Assembly (NCBI RefSeq): GCF_021730395.1
Contig: NW_026461877.1
Coordinates: 1-64,000, forward strand
From: Mercenaria mercenaria
Lineage: Eukaryota > Mollusca > Bivalvia > Venerida > Veneridae
Length of the DNA stretch: 64,000 bases
Reading direction: 5' to 3'
In this document: piece after piece, positions 33,890 through 47,400 of the stretch
How the letters are laid out: each line of letters opens with the position of its first letter
Numbering within the stretch: position 1 is the stretch's first letter
The notes under the pieces: model-generated
Told to the model about the DNA's origin: nothing
What the model saw: the letters and a program-made list of their open reading frames with translations, nothing else
Database searches by the model: none
Translations under genes and position numbers: made by a program

Positions 33890-35080
33890 GAGCGGATTGA
33901 CCTTCGACCTTCCTAGTAAATCTGATGTAACAGCATATAGCTTTTTTTGATGTTTACTTCTGCTTCTCCAATCTTGTTCTGGTAGTACTCATCTTTGGAG
34001 CTAGAAAGTTCAGCACCATATATATTTCTTACACCACCATGTACTTTCTTTGACAGGTCAGATTTGTCATTCAAAAAGATTTTCTCTATTGAACGATTGT
34101 ATTGTTTCAGCAGTTTTAGGTATCCTGAGTACCAAGGAACTGTCGGTCTACAGAGAATAGTTCTTTCCTTTAGAGGGGCATGTTTCTGAACACTGTCTGA
34201 CGTGATTCTAGTGAACTCAGACACAAGATCATTGACATTGGACGAGTTCACTACCATGTTGTTTAATTGTCCGATTTCTGCTTGTAATTTGTCACTGGAT
34301 ACAGATTTCCAATTGCGAGATTTGATTTCTTTCCTGATCAAGGGAGGACGACACTGTTCTATGTTACAACTAGCAAAGCAGTGCAGAGATGTAATAGTCT
34401 GACAAAGGTTCTGAGGTTCTGAGACATTCACACGTTTGTCTTCAAGCTTTGTGATCATCAGGTCAAGAATATGATCACCAGAATGAGTTGGAGCATTGAC
34501 ATGTTGAATCAGTCCAAAAGATCTCAAACACTGCTGAAATTTTTTAGTGTAGCAGTCTGTCTTATTATCCAAGTGGATGTTAAAGTCACCTAACAGCACC
34601 AGATACTCGGATCTGGTCGTTATTTGTTCAAGAAACTTAGTGAATTCTGTCATAAACATAGCCTGAGTCACTGGATGTCTCTCCGAATACGCCGGTCTTT
34701 ATATTCCAAAGATGTAGAGGATGAATGATTGACTACATACTTTCCATTCAGCACCATCAAAGGACTGAAAGATTTTTGCTGGGCATGTTGACACTCTGAG
34801 ATTGTTTCTGTATAATACCTTTACGGTCGGGTATCGGGACATCATCAAAGCAGTAGCCATCCTGAGACAATTCCCCTGTGACCACGTCATCACCATCCGG
34901 CTGTGGCCAAGTTTCAGTGATCACACAGAGGTCTATACCCTCCTCCAATATGTGCTGGAGAAGGTCAGCAGACTTTCCACGCCCAGACCTTATGTTCACA
35001 ATTGAACGTTTCAATTGTTTCTTTCTGTGGGCATTTAATAAGAATGAATGATCTAGTTTAACTGGGTAAAATTCGAACAT
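33890..35080 (-). pseudogene. LINE apurinic endonuclease region, broken
   Basis: Segments encode GIDLCVITETW, then YLVLLGDFNIHLD and APTHSGDHILDLMIT. ITETW, LLGDFN and the H..LDL motif are the conserved catalytic and structural motifs of LINE AP endonucleases. It is split by at least one frame change near 34700. The C-terminal part (PWYSGYLKLLKQYNRSIEKI) is the EN-RT linker. Confidence 0.8.
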
Positions 35081-35089
35081 TTCAATTGT

Positions 35090-35965
35090 TTCTTTCTGTG
35101 TGCATTTAATATAAATGTATGATCTAATTTAATTTGGGTCAAAGTTTTCAAGTGAAAATCAGCTTTAGACTTTATCCTCGGGCCACCAGCTCGTTTACCT
35201 CTGTTAGTCTGTATTTTAAAAGATTATACTTTTTCAGCATAGCTAATGTTTCTTTTTTTTCGTATTGTATACCTCCTAGGCAAAACTCTTTAATCCAGTA
35301 ATTGGTCTCTACTAAACTGTCTACCTGTACATGGATTTGAAAAGGAATCGATATGCATTTTTTCAGATGCAAAATAGAGGATCATGTAATTAATCAAGAG
35401 ACGTTTAAATTATTGTTCTTTCTTTAATTTTAATTTACATGTGTGGATACAGCTGACAAAAATCTATCTTTTGTGATACATATGCAGGGCATGTCGACAC
35501 CAAATTGCTCAAATTTAACTGAACGTTACCCTTATTTATTTGTAATTTTCTGCAAATAATGTAAAACAGTTTATCAGCTTTTGTCATTTAAACATGATTT
35601 TTGTCTTTTGAGAGGTGTTATAACAAGTGTGACACGCTTATGAATTTCGCTTTATTTCACGAGACTGGCTTTGTTACTGTAATTCTAAAGAGGATATTTT
35701 AATAGTTTGTGCTATATGTAATATTGCATTTGCTCAAAATCGTCAATAAATGAAAAAGTGCAATACAGAAGTGACAAGACTCTACTTACAATTTTATCTT
35801 TTTGTTACCTGATTCAGTAGAAAAATAATAATACGCTGGGGCAAATATTATCCCTGATCAAAGTTCATATCTATTTTTCAAGTTAAGTAGAATATTTTAT
35901 TTGCGTCTCATCACAGTCATATTCACCACAATAGAGTCATCACAAAATGGATACAACTACACAAT
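35090..35965. other. No supported gene
   Basis: The start repeats a short LINE-end sequence (AATTGTTTCTTTCTGTG occurs at 35017 and 35085), suggesting a small tandem duplication. The rest is AT-rich and unassigned. Confidence 0.45.
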
Positions 35966-36164
35966 TGAGCCGCATCATGAGAAAACCAAAATAGTGCGTT
36001 TGCGACCAGCATGGATCCAGAACAACCTGCGCATCCTCGCATTCTGGTCAGGATCCATGCTGTTCGCTAACAGTTTCTCTAATTGCAATAGGCTTTGAAA
36101 GCGAACAGTCTGGATCCATGCTGGTCGCAAAGCCACTATGTTGGTTGTGTCATGGCGCGGCTCA
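35966..36164. mobile_element. Fold-back MITE with TGAGCCG ends, copy 1
   Basis: The ends TGAGCCGCATCATGAGA and TCATGGCGCGGCTCA are inverted. Inner arms carry GCGACCAGCATGGATCC and GGATCCATGCTGGTCGC. A second copy is at 38028-38240. Confidence 0.8.
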
Positions 36165-38027
36165 TATGCTTTTCTTAACAGAAATATGAGTCAGTTCAGA
36201 TAGCATTGCATTTATTCAACTGTCTCACTATGGAACAAATATTACATAATGTATGAAGAAATCTGTGTATGTACCCATAATAAAATGTTACAAATGTTCA
36301 TGAAAAATATACCCTAGATCTGCTATTAAAATGATGTAGAAGTTATATTTCAAGATACCGGAAATATAATCTGACAATAAAATCATCACATCTTGAATCA
36401 TAATAGAATTGTCAGAACTGTAACTGGGTAAAACAAGTCCTGTCGCACTTTAGTTTGCTAACCCGACTGAAAACTCATACACTCGTTACGATTAAACTAG
36501 TGAACACTTCAAACTAGTTCTACTACGCTTTCAAACCAAAAAGACGACCAAGTTTAAATGCCAAGAAGTATCTGATATAAAAGGGAAGTAATTCTCATTC
36601 ACGCCAGTAATACTTTTTGCATGAGGTCATCAAAATAATTTAAATACAAGATGTCGGGGCCATCCCAAGAGGCTGAACAAGAATACAGAAACAAATATTT
36701 TTCGAAAAGAGTAATTTTGTAAATAGCGTATAAAGTTGCATATGAGAGGACGCCATTAATGTTCTAAAATTAATATATGTAAATGGATATTTGAGATATC
36801 CAGGAGCTATGGTTTGTACATGAAAATGGCTTTTTTGAATTAATGCGTTCAGGGAAGCCCATCCAATATAGTTCCGAAAGCAGTGTTACAGTAACAAATA
36901 CAGAATATTAAATTAGTGTCTTTTCATACTGCATTTGTTACATGAGTTGAGTAAAATAATAAAATGCTAGCCATTCATTCTTTAACTACTGAATCGATCA
37001 ACGTCTTTTATGCTAAATAACAAGTCAACGTCAAAATGTTATTACACTAGGCCAGTGTAATACCGAAAATATGTTATGGCTTTATTTCACTCCGACTACG
37101 TCAAGCATGTGATAACATGAGTTTCAGAATCTTTATCAAAAACAAGTTATAGCAACTCTATCATCTAAGGGAGTGCCATAGTTTCCACCAAATTACACAA
37201 AAGTAGTCAAACAGAAGCAAAATGTATGCATTATAAAGGTTTTACATATTTCTAAGGAGAGAAAGCGTTTATTCGTGACAAGATACGAAAGGGAACTGCA
37301 TTTTTAAGAACAGAATCAACATAAATATTCAAGAAAGCGTGCTTTCAATGGTAACACATACTATTTTTTTACGGGAACTGACTGTAATTCCAGCCCCTGA
37401 TAAATACTGTGGAGGTAAGTATTCTCAAATACGAATTATTTTGTGCCTTTTAGATATACATAACTTTGGTACAATTGTTTACATGTAACAGTTGTATAAG
37501 AATGTATGATATTTGAACAAAGACGTGTTATTTTATGATGTAGAGCTACTTTCATATGCGCCAGTAGTATCGTATATCGAGCGTCGTGCCACGCAACGTT
37601 TAGTATTGTCGCGCGTCTTACTGCATTTTCCCGTCAACGTGTAGAAGGCCGACACACAAGACGACGCGCAACAATGCAACAGGATACTCTATACACGATA
37701 TGACAGGTGACATTACAACTGCGATATTCATGTTGCGCGTCTTGTCGCATTGTCGTGCATCATTTCGCATTGTCACATTTAGTAGTTTAGAATTATGTTG
37801 TTCGATTTCAATCCATATTGACTCTACAGAATTACATTCAAGATCAAATCTTTAACAACAATGTAAACTACCACTATTTATAACTTAGAAACAATTGCTT
37901 GTTAGACGATCACCCGTTCAAGAAAGTTTCACAGAAACAGAGTATCCATTATTCATATACAAGTTAATGAGCAATAAATCTATTTTTATTAAACCAGGAA
38001 TAAATTACTACCATTAAGAAAAAAAAT
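36165..38027. other. No gene; a CGACA-rich fold-back at ~37570-37770
   Basis: AT-rich with no supported ORF. The block 37570-37770 has GTCGCGCGTCTTACTGC, GACGACGCGCAACAATGC and GCGCGTCTTGTCGCATTGTC, self-complementary in places and like blocks near 48660 and 58535. Confidence 0.45.
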
Positions 38028-38240
38028 TGAGCCGTGCCATGAGAAAACAAACATAATGGGTTTGCGACCAGCATGGATCCAGACCAGCCTGCGCATCCGC
38101 ATCGCTATTAGTTTCTCTAATTCCATTAGGCTTTGAAAGCGAACAGCATGGATCCTGACCAGATTGCGCGGATGCGCAGGCTGGTCTGGATCCATGCTGG
38201 TCGCAAACCCTCTATGTTGGTTTTCTCATGGCACGGCTCA
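38028..38240. mobile_element. Fold-back MITE with TGAGCCG ends, copy 2
   Basis: The ends TGAGCCGTGCCATGAGA and TCTCATGGCACGGCTCA are perfectly inverted over 17 bp. The inner GACCAGCCTGCGCATCCGC and GCGGATGCGCAGGCTGGTC arms are also complementary. Confidence 0.85.
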
Positions 38241-38417
38241 CATTGTGTTCAATTTTTACAGAGTTTCGTATTGTATTCAAACTTTCACTAGGATAAATAT
38301 CATTCACGTTCGTGAAATTATTGGTTGTCTCCCTTTGCAATGACTACGAATATCCTCTATGTTTTCAAACATGTCTTTTTTGACATAAATACATATTTTA
38401 GAAGAATGAATTTTATT

Positions 38418-38512
38418 ACGATGATGATAATAATGATGCTGATGATAAAGATGATGATGATAATGATAATGCTGATGATGATAATGATGATGATGATAAT
38501 AATGATGATGTG
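38418..38512. repeat. GAT/GATAAT microsatellite
   Basis: Runs of GATGAT, GATAAT and GCTGAT. The overlapping His/Tyr-rich and Met/Ile-rich ORFs are artefacts of the repeat. Confidence 0.9.
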
Positions 38513-41289
38513 AGCAGTATTCAAGCATTATCATTGTACTATGGCCTCCTATAAAATGCTGCAACAGTATCCGCAACAAGCGACCATGCTTTATCAGCCA
38601 TGCGGAGGACACTGGCATGTAGACAATGTCTCTGTCCTTTGGTTTCACAGTTCTCCTCCCTAAAAGCATTCCCTTTTGACGTTTTTCTTTTTATTTTGTT
38701 TTGCGTATGACATAGATACCACAGTAGTGTCAACAGATGCATCAGTGATAATGTAGCTTTCAACATTTGAACGATTTTGTCATTTCAATTCCATTTCGGT
38801 ATCTTTTGTTTAAGATATGGATGCTTTCTTAGATCTTTAAAGAAGGTGATGCCCTTTCTAGTACACGTGTCTTACGGTCCTTTAAAGCAATTTTAAGTTT
38901 GGACTGCATAAGTTATGTCACACACGTGTCTAGCAAAAACTTCCCTCGTTTGACATACTGTTTCCTACAAGGATCACGATAATACTTGCTCAGATAAAAG
39001 ACGTCAATGCGCGAATCAAGAGGGTGTGCCAATTTTTTTCCGCATGTATCTTAACCACTGTATACATGTATATGTAGATTATTAGCTATTCACTTCGAAA
39101 CTGTTCTTCAACGACGGATTTTTTTTTTCAGTTTAACGAATACTTACGAACCAATTTATATCACTTGTATAATAATTAAAAGTTTAGATGCGTAATACTG
39201 GCGTTATTTAGCGCCACGTATGCATCGAGAAATATATAGCGCTGTAAAATTTGATAAAATATTTTTTACTTAATAGTAATTGTAAGACGAAATGTTACAG
39301 TGCACAACTGTTTTGAGTTTCAGAATTATTAGCCAGCATTTTCGCCCAAATTGAGCACTTTCGCAAGGCGTTTCACTCGCGTGTATTAACAAGGAAGCGT
39401 GACGCCCTACCATTTGGCGCTATTAATGCGCGAAGAAACAGTTCTATCATATTAGATCTAAATTGTATAATAGAAAACATATTAGAAACGAAATAATTTA
39501 TAGCAATATCGTGATGAATACGTTCAGGCGTTCTTACGTAAGTAAGTTGCTAAAATATTTAATTCTGTAATGTTCTGTTCCTTTATCTTACCACGTGCAT
39601 GAATTGAGATATATTTATCATTTAAAGTAATCTGGGTATGAATATTCTTTTCATATGATGGTATTGAGATAGAATCATTTATCAGGGAATTGTCAAGCTT
39701 AAAGTCCTATATACACAAAGTAAAGTATAAAACATAACTAACGTGGTGACATTTATGTTTAAAGTTATTAATAAAAGAAGATAACCTAATTCGCTAGGTT
39801 CACACATCTATCTGAGGAGTAAACTTAGGGATTTCTTAGGCTTTATCCACCCGGTATCAGTACACAAATGTTGATTTATCAGTTGGCAATGCCAGTCTGG
39901 ATAGTGATATTACATTTGACAAACACGTACTTGGATTTTAGGTCAATTTTTAGCCGTTTGAAAATTGCTAAAAAGGTAAGTTAAATGAATACTTTTTAAA
40001 CATGATTTTGTTCTTTTCTTTTTCATTTTTTTCATAGCATTTTAAAATCAGACTGGAAATGGAATCGTTACTAAAATAACAACGAAAAACTGTATGTCTA
40101 TCTTATATGTAAGATACACTTACGCCAAATAGTACTCCAACACACGTAGGGCTTTATGGAGACTAGCCTGTCTAAAACATTTCGAAAACAAATACATTTG
40201 TATATCATTTTATATTTCAATCTAATGTAATTTCATATATAAAGCCAGTCTATTCTGGAGATTTCCCCAGGGAATGGATTGAGTGATATTTACAACAGGA
40301 TATACTATGGTTCCATCCACCAGAAAATACAGCTTTAAAATGTATCATATCATAGGTGTTAATATATGGTTAATTTGAAATACTACAATGTACATACTAT
40401 AAATTCAGTGTTTGCATTTTAAGAAAAACGATATTACTTTCCTTTTATATGGAAATACGTTCGATACAGCAAAAAAGCAGTAAACGATTCGATTTCAAAA
40501 TGTTCTGAAATTTGATTTGGCTGATTTTCTTTTTACATTTGTTTGCATATATAATTTATCCAGTATATATATCATATATTTGTACAATGCATGTCATGAC
40601 AATATTTATGGAAGACATAGCACTTGCAATTACAATTTGCCAATAAAGCTGTCAACTACTAGAACCAGCAAAATAGGTATGTGCAATGAATTCGTTCTGT
40701 TTTGGTACACTAAAATCTAGACTAGCCTCTAGACTGATAATAGATATATTTCTACATTTTCTCCTTTTTTGTCGAAGTCAATTTCATAGGGACAAAAACC
40801 AATCTATTTCAGAGTTTTTCTCAAAATTATTAGCTTATGATATTGGACATAGGATATAGACTGGCTCAGTTTACTACATTCAATCATAAAAATGTTGAAA
40901 AATGTATCATAATCTAAGAGCTAGTCTAACTATAATGAAATAACCACACTTTATAGGCAATGTAATCCAAAGGGAGTTAACACCTACTCGTTTTTGTTAA
41001 ATCGACAGTACATGTGCCTATACAGTTAATTTCAAAGATGTTTTGGGCGAACAGCCAAAACGTTTCTTCCCGAAGTAGCGAGGCGATTTAGCACCGTTAC
41101 CAATAGCGGCGGTTCAAAAATGTTATTCCGAATACAGGGGACAAACACAAAAACTTGAAAAAAAAGCTGTTTTAGTAGTCTGGTTTAAACTGGCTTATTT
41201 TAAAGCTGTATTGCATGTTCCCTATAATCAAAGCCTCAGCTAGTTGATTGATGTTTTCAGAAATGTACATTTTTCTTGATCCTTCAGAA
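38513..41289. other. Upstream of the host gene; no exon identified
   Basis: AT-rich DNA with no ORF of recognisable content. A 5' untranslated exon and promoter of the gene starting at 41290 probably lie here or farther upstream, but no TATA or initiator site stands out. Confidence 0.4.
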
Positions 41290-41436
41290 ATGACAAATGT
41301 TATAGTAAAGCACGTGTTCGTCATAATTGTGATCTTGGCCAGTTTACTTTACCAACATGCACGAGCTAATGAGGGGCAGTTTTATGGCGGATCAATGAGC
41401 TACAAAATGGAGAAGCAATCCGACGGCATAAATCTG
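41290..41436 (+). CDS. Host gene exon 1: signal peptide
   Basis: The Met at 41290 gives MTNVIVKHVFVIIVILASLL, a compact signal peptide, with cleavage likely after ARA. In-frame Met codons at 41248 and 41251 would add up to 14 residues and are less signal-like. The exon ends AATCTG|GTTAGA, phase 0. Confidence 0.7.
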
Positions 41437-44400
41437 GTTAGACTTTAATTTTTATTTGCAACTGACTTGAGATTATTGCAATGTATGTAATTAAGTATCA
41501 TATAAAAGTTTCAGGGCGTGAAAAGAGAACCCAACAAACTATTTACATATAAAAACATTATACTTTCAAACAGATAGATATTACATAATGTCAGACTTAC
41601 ATCTTAAAATTGTCAAGAAGGTATTCTATAAAAAAGCTAAACCGTGAAAAAGCAATAATAAAATGTTTACATAAGATGAGTAAGGGGTACTTTTTATGTG
41701 GTTCAACTTCGAAAATTTCCAAAATCCAATGAACACAAGTTTCGAATCCCGGAATCTAATGAACACTATTTTTGAGATAAAAAATCTATACATAAATACT
41801 TACACGTGTTGTTGTTGAAATACCTTTCGCAAAATAGTGAACAAACACACCCACAACATATCAACATAGGAATATATCATATTTTACAAATTTACGTTAA
41901 GCCATCAAAATACAAAAATAAAACATAAACCTATGAAAAATTTCATATTTACGAATAGATTTCTATTAGATATCGAGCTTTTAACGTTTAAAAGAACTTT
42001 TTAACAAAATTCTGTTTTGAGAGAGACTGTTAAAATCAACTTGAACAATAATTGAAATTGACACGTCCACTCTTCAGATGTTTAGCTGCAAGTTTATGAA
42101 TACTTTAAGACGCCAGACTAGTACTAGGCAGAAGATTTCAATGCGTAAAGGAAATTTCGAAATTTCGAAACTGGTGTTCACTGGAGTTATCTGTTTTTCG
42201 ATTGAAGTTTACAGGGGTTTGGGTTAGAAGTCTGTTCAAATTATCCAGTTTTGCAGTTGCGCGTGAAGTACGCGCCTACTCTTGATAGCTCTCTTCTAAA
42301 ACATTCAGCAAACCCTGACATTCTATTACCTGATTCAAACTGGTATGAAAAACAGTTGTATAACACCCTTTATATTGTAGATTAATATAAAATTGACGTT
42401 AATGACACGAACAATGTTGTCAAATAAAGAGAAACCATTAAAAAAAGGTTCAAAGTGTTCATATATATTTAAATTCGGTACTATTGTAAGGTCCGCTTCT
42501 TGAACTTTATCGAATAGAACTTAAAAAATAAGCATTTCGCGTTTCACAATATATTCAAGTTCAGTCTTGTTCTATAGTTTTGAATGGAATTCATAATAAT
42601 TAATTTTTCTATTATTCCTGATAACCTTTGTAGGTGACCATCGAGCTGATTACAGGGTGGGTACTAGGGACAGGTCCCTGTGGCCCAGGTTGTAACCACA
42701 CAGACATAGGTAGATCTACACGCTCTACAAGACCATTAATGACGAGAATCAATTCAGACTATCTAGGAATCTACACGTCTGACTTTTTAAACAAGACCGC
42801 CACTAAAACGGAAACTCATGACATGAATGCGTTAGTACTCTCGACATACAATGAAACAGTAATAGCCATTAGCGAGCCCGAGAAATGGGAACAGGAACTT
42901 CTTCATTTTAGCTTCTTAATGCCACCTGGAATAGAAAAATTAGATGTAAAGTAAGTAATAAGTAAATATGTTTTTTCTAAATTGTCGGCTTTAAATCTTG
43001 ATCCAATAAATTTAACCTTGATGCATTATATTGTTCATCTTTAATCATGATGTAATAAATTGTTCACCTTGAATTTTGATGCAATAAATTGTTTATCTTT
43101 AATCTTGATGCAAAAAATTGTTGACCTTAAATATTGATGAAATAAATTGTTTATCCTAAATGTTGATGTAATAAATTGTTTACCTTAAATATTGGATGAA
43201 ATAAATTGTTTACCTTAAATATTGATGAAATAAATTGTTTACCTTAAATCTTGATGAAATAAATTGTTTACCTTAAATCTTGATGAAATAAATGGTTTAC
43301 GTTAAATCTTGATGCAATAAATTGTTTACCTTAAATATTGATGAAATAAATTGTTTATCCTAAATATTGATGTAATAAATTGTTTACCTTAAATCTTGAT
43401 GCAATAAATTGTTTACCTTAAATATTGATGAAATGAATTGTTTACCTTAAATATTGATGAAATGAATTGTTTACCTTAAATCTTGATGCAATAAATTGTT
43501 TACCTTAAATATTGATGAAATGAATTGTTTACCTTAAATATTGATGAAATAAATTGTTTACCTTAAATATTGATGAAATAAATTGTTTACCTTAAATCTT
43601 GATGAAATAAATGGTTTACGTTAAATCTTGATGCAATAAATTGTTTACCTTAAATATTGATGCAATAAATTGTTTATCCTAAATGTTGATGTAATGAATT
43701 GTTTACCTTAAATCTTGATGCAATAAATTGTTTACCTTAAATCTTGATGCAATAAATTGTTTACCTTAAATATTGATGAAATAAATTGTTGACCTTAAAT
43801 CTTGATGCAATACTACTGTTTGCAGATCAAATTTCCCCTTCAACTTTTTTCAAATCGATAGAGTTGCACATTTACATCACAAAAACTGTGAAGCTGAAGC
43901 TATTTTTGGAGTAATCCTGACAGGTTAACCCCGCCTCATTCACAATATATTATTCATTCATCTTGTCGTGAAACTTTTTTTTCTTTATCTTTACGTCACA
44001 CAAAGCGCGCGCTCTGACTGTCTTTGAAGTATTGTACTTGCATACATTGTAAAGTGCAATAAGGTGATAATGGATATGTTCTAAAAGTAGAATATTGAAT
44101 ATTTCAATTACGTTCAAATGAAAACAGCGTTTTTTTGTTTGTTATGACAATTATTATCGACAAAATTTTCTTCCACGCAAGGTATATAAGGTTTTATAGA
44201 AAAATATCATTGAACCTTAGAGTTACGCAACACTTGTAGATCTAATTGTCATATCCATATGATATTCAAACTTCTGCAGTCTTCCGTAGCTTAACTATCG
44301 CAAATCTAACTCCATGACTATAGATTTAGTTTTTTTATTTTATTTTTTTGGTGGGGTTTAGCTTCTATTTGTATGTGAATTTATCTACTATTTATTTGAA

Positions 44401-47400
44401 GTTGTTTAAAAACTATTTCAGTTATTTACATACAGGCAGTTGATAAGCCCGGTCTTCGTTGATGGAAAGAACCAGTTATAGACTCACATAAGTCAAAATA
44501 ATTCGACGTTTAGTTTGTTGTATACATGTATTTGTGACGGTCACTCTAAAAGGACCAAAATAATTGAGGATAAATAACAGTACACCGTCATGTAAAGTTA
44601 TTGAATTGAATCCCACTGTTGATTAGTCTAAATAATGAGACCTCGAGTAGACCGATTTCACATTTTGATATTATTGTCATTATTATACCAGAGTTCTGAT
44701 TTCTCTGGCTGAACTCTGGCTACTCTGGTTAAACTCTGGCTGAACTCTGGCTAAAAAAACTCTGGCTACTCTGGCTGCTCGGGCTAATTTCACGCACATC
44801 AGATATGTATAGTATATTTTATACATTACGTTGTCTACCTAAAGGGGATATCAACCAGTCAAAAAATATAACGATATTCAACTCTTGAGTAAAATTATTT
44901 GGATTACCTTTTGATACATGTTTACAAGTTTTATTTGGATTTATCTTATATTCGCAACAATATCAGCATTTAAACCCAAATCTGGCGATGACAATTTCTT
45001 TGGAGTGGAGAAAACTACTCGTAACTGTTTCCTAGGATCGCGTCAAATTAGTTCGACTAAGACTTACATATTTCGTAAGAAATTGCCGACTTTTTTCAAT
45101 TAAGGAAGCATGGTCGGATCCGGGGATCGAATTTTTGCCCTTCAATCAACGATGAGCGAATCCAACAACTCGAGTCAGTCACGTTTTATAATTATTTTGA
45201 AAACTAAACACGAGGTACATTATTTAAAAGAAAAGTCTGCAGCAAAAGGTACTGAAATTTAGGCAGAAAAAGGCCTTTAATGTACAAGAGGGTGTCTTTT
45301 TTCACATCCACGCTACCTAAATGCAGTGTGCATTGTGGCAAGATTCATTTAAATTCTAAATGAAGATTAGTTCTAGTACATCTGTTACAATCCAGTTAAA
45401 CTCCCGTTCCAGCAGTATTTAAATCACCATTTCTCGGTCATGTAGCCTATGTAAACTTTTTTTTTACTCGTATCGGAAAGGCGGAGTAACCTGTATAGAC
45501 GAGCCAAAAATAGCTCCAGCATCGCTGCATTTGTGACGTAAAGGTACAAGTCTATCGATTTAAGAAAAGGCGAAAGGGCAATTTGATCTGCAAACAGTAG
45601 TAAATTGTTCACCTTAAATCTTGATGAAATAAATTGTTTACCTTAAATCTTGATGCAAAAAATGTTCACCTTAAATCTTGACGCAGTAGTACTTAGCTGT
45701 AAAGAGAATGTATGTATCGTGTATTTAATGAATAAATGAAAAATTAATGAATAAATGATTTTTTATACTCATTGCATTTTATGTTTGAAATGTTGATGTA
45801 AAACTCTTTTATCAAAAATTGTCGATTTAATGCTTTAATTATTTGTAAAATGCGATGCATTAAGAATTGTTCATTTGCCGAAAACCTAGGTTTGTAACTT
45901 TTAAATAATATTTGTAAAATTAGATATTCTTGGAAAGTTATAGTCCCTAAAGAGAATGAAATGTATACTCATTATCAATATTTGAAAAATGATTTACAAC
46001 CTCTACACATTTTATATAGTATTCCTGCTTTCGGGATCGTTGGATGTAGGTCGTTCGTCTGTCCGTCCGTCCGTCACCATTCACAATTTCTTTAAAGAAC
46101 GTCTCCTCATACACCACTATGCCGATTTTAACCAAACCTGACAAGAATATTCCCCTTTCAGGTTCCTTAGAATTTAGCTCAGCCATGCAGATTTCTGGTT
46201 GCCATCGCAGCAAAAAAGAAAACCCTTAAAAATATTCTCTTTAGAAATCACGATTTTTTATAAGATTATAAAGAAATGTTTCTTGCATGACACTCTACCA
46301 TCCTTCAAATAATCTCACACAGGCGTTGCAGATGTTATAGGAAAGTTTGAAGATCTCCTCTGAACCACTTATCCGTTTATTTTTTTTATTTTATTTTTTT
46401 AGATAATTCGACCTACGTTTTCCTTGGGTGATCCACTACCAAATTCTTTCAAACTATTTGGTTTCGTTATAAAAGAAAATGGCCGCCTCGGAAGGAGCCT
46501 TATTTTCTCTATACGGCTCTCTCTCTATGCCTCCATCCCCTTCCCTCCACATAGGAATATACATTGTCATTACCCTCTCGTATTTATTCAGTGGAAACAG
46601 CTAAAATCTTCCTGCTAGAAAACCATGGCTCTATTTCGAAACAAATTACAAATATTTCCAATGCTTGACACTCTACCAAAACTGTTCAAGCAAGCTGTGA
46701 AGGCCAGGTGAGTGATCTGGGACCACTTGTTTCATGTGACATTGGCAGAGTATTTTTCCGCTTCCGTTGGGTTAAACGTCGCGTCACACCGGTACAATGT
46801 AAGTCATATGGCGAGTTTTCAATTTAGATGACGTAATAGAAGATCTCCGTTGCTCTCAGAGCATTGTCTCAGGCGTGAAGAAGGTTACCTCTCAAGCGAG
46901 GTTCAAACCCACACCGATGAGAGGCAGTGATTCAAGGACAACGAGCTCAATATGCAGACAAACTGAATAAGTCAAAAAGTTTCTAGGTCGGTCCAGTTAT
47001 TTTCCATTCATTAAAGAATAGCTGCATTGACTGAAACGCATGTCTTATAATTAGTGTACATACCACATAAAAAAACAACCCCCCCACCCAAAAAAAAAAA
47101 AAACATGAATTTTAATCTCAATAATTTAGTCATTTGATAGAGGGAGAGATAAACGCGGCTATAGCATTAAAATAAAGATATTAAAAGCGGAAGGTATTCA
47201 TAATAAAAGATGAAGAAATAAATAGTTGAGAATGATATCGTAAGCGTTAGCTGCATGTTTTAGCATACCTTCAAGAAACGAATTTAGAATTATAAAGGGT
47301 TAAAGTTTGTCTACAATATACCGTGTCAAAGTCGGAGGAGAGGTAAAATATCTGCTACATGGGACAGACGACTTTCAACAAACCACGCGTTTGAAGCTGA

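Larger units (their letters stand above)
30650..35080 (-). mobile_element. CR1/L2-like LINE, broken and interrupted by three insertions
   Basis: Reading the minus strand gives, in order: an AP-endonuclease region (35080-33890), a linker (33388-33180), reverse transcriptase (33002-32000) and the C-terminal RT/3' part (31420-30867), then a short untranslated tail. Pieces of the CA-bearing repeat (33389-33880 and 31430-31995) and of the GACGGTAG repeat (about 32985-33175) separate the blocks. Frame changes and stops are common, so the copy is dead. The clade is judged from C-terminal motifs typical of the CR1/L2/Jockey group, not from a tree. Confidence 0.75.

Noticed and set aside
38304-38669. 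His/Tyr-rich minus-strand ORF
   Set aside because: Driven by the GAT microsatellite at 38418-38512.
42975-43812. CRISPR-like regular repeats
   Set aside because: There are no unique spacers between repeats; it is a contiguous 29-bp minisatellite in an animal intron.
46405-46720. Possible alternative exon after TTTTTTTAG near 46402
   Set aside because: It does not continue the exon-2 reading phase and has no similarity to the expected protein; the exon at 47453 fits exactly.
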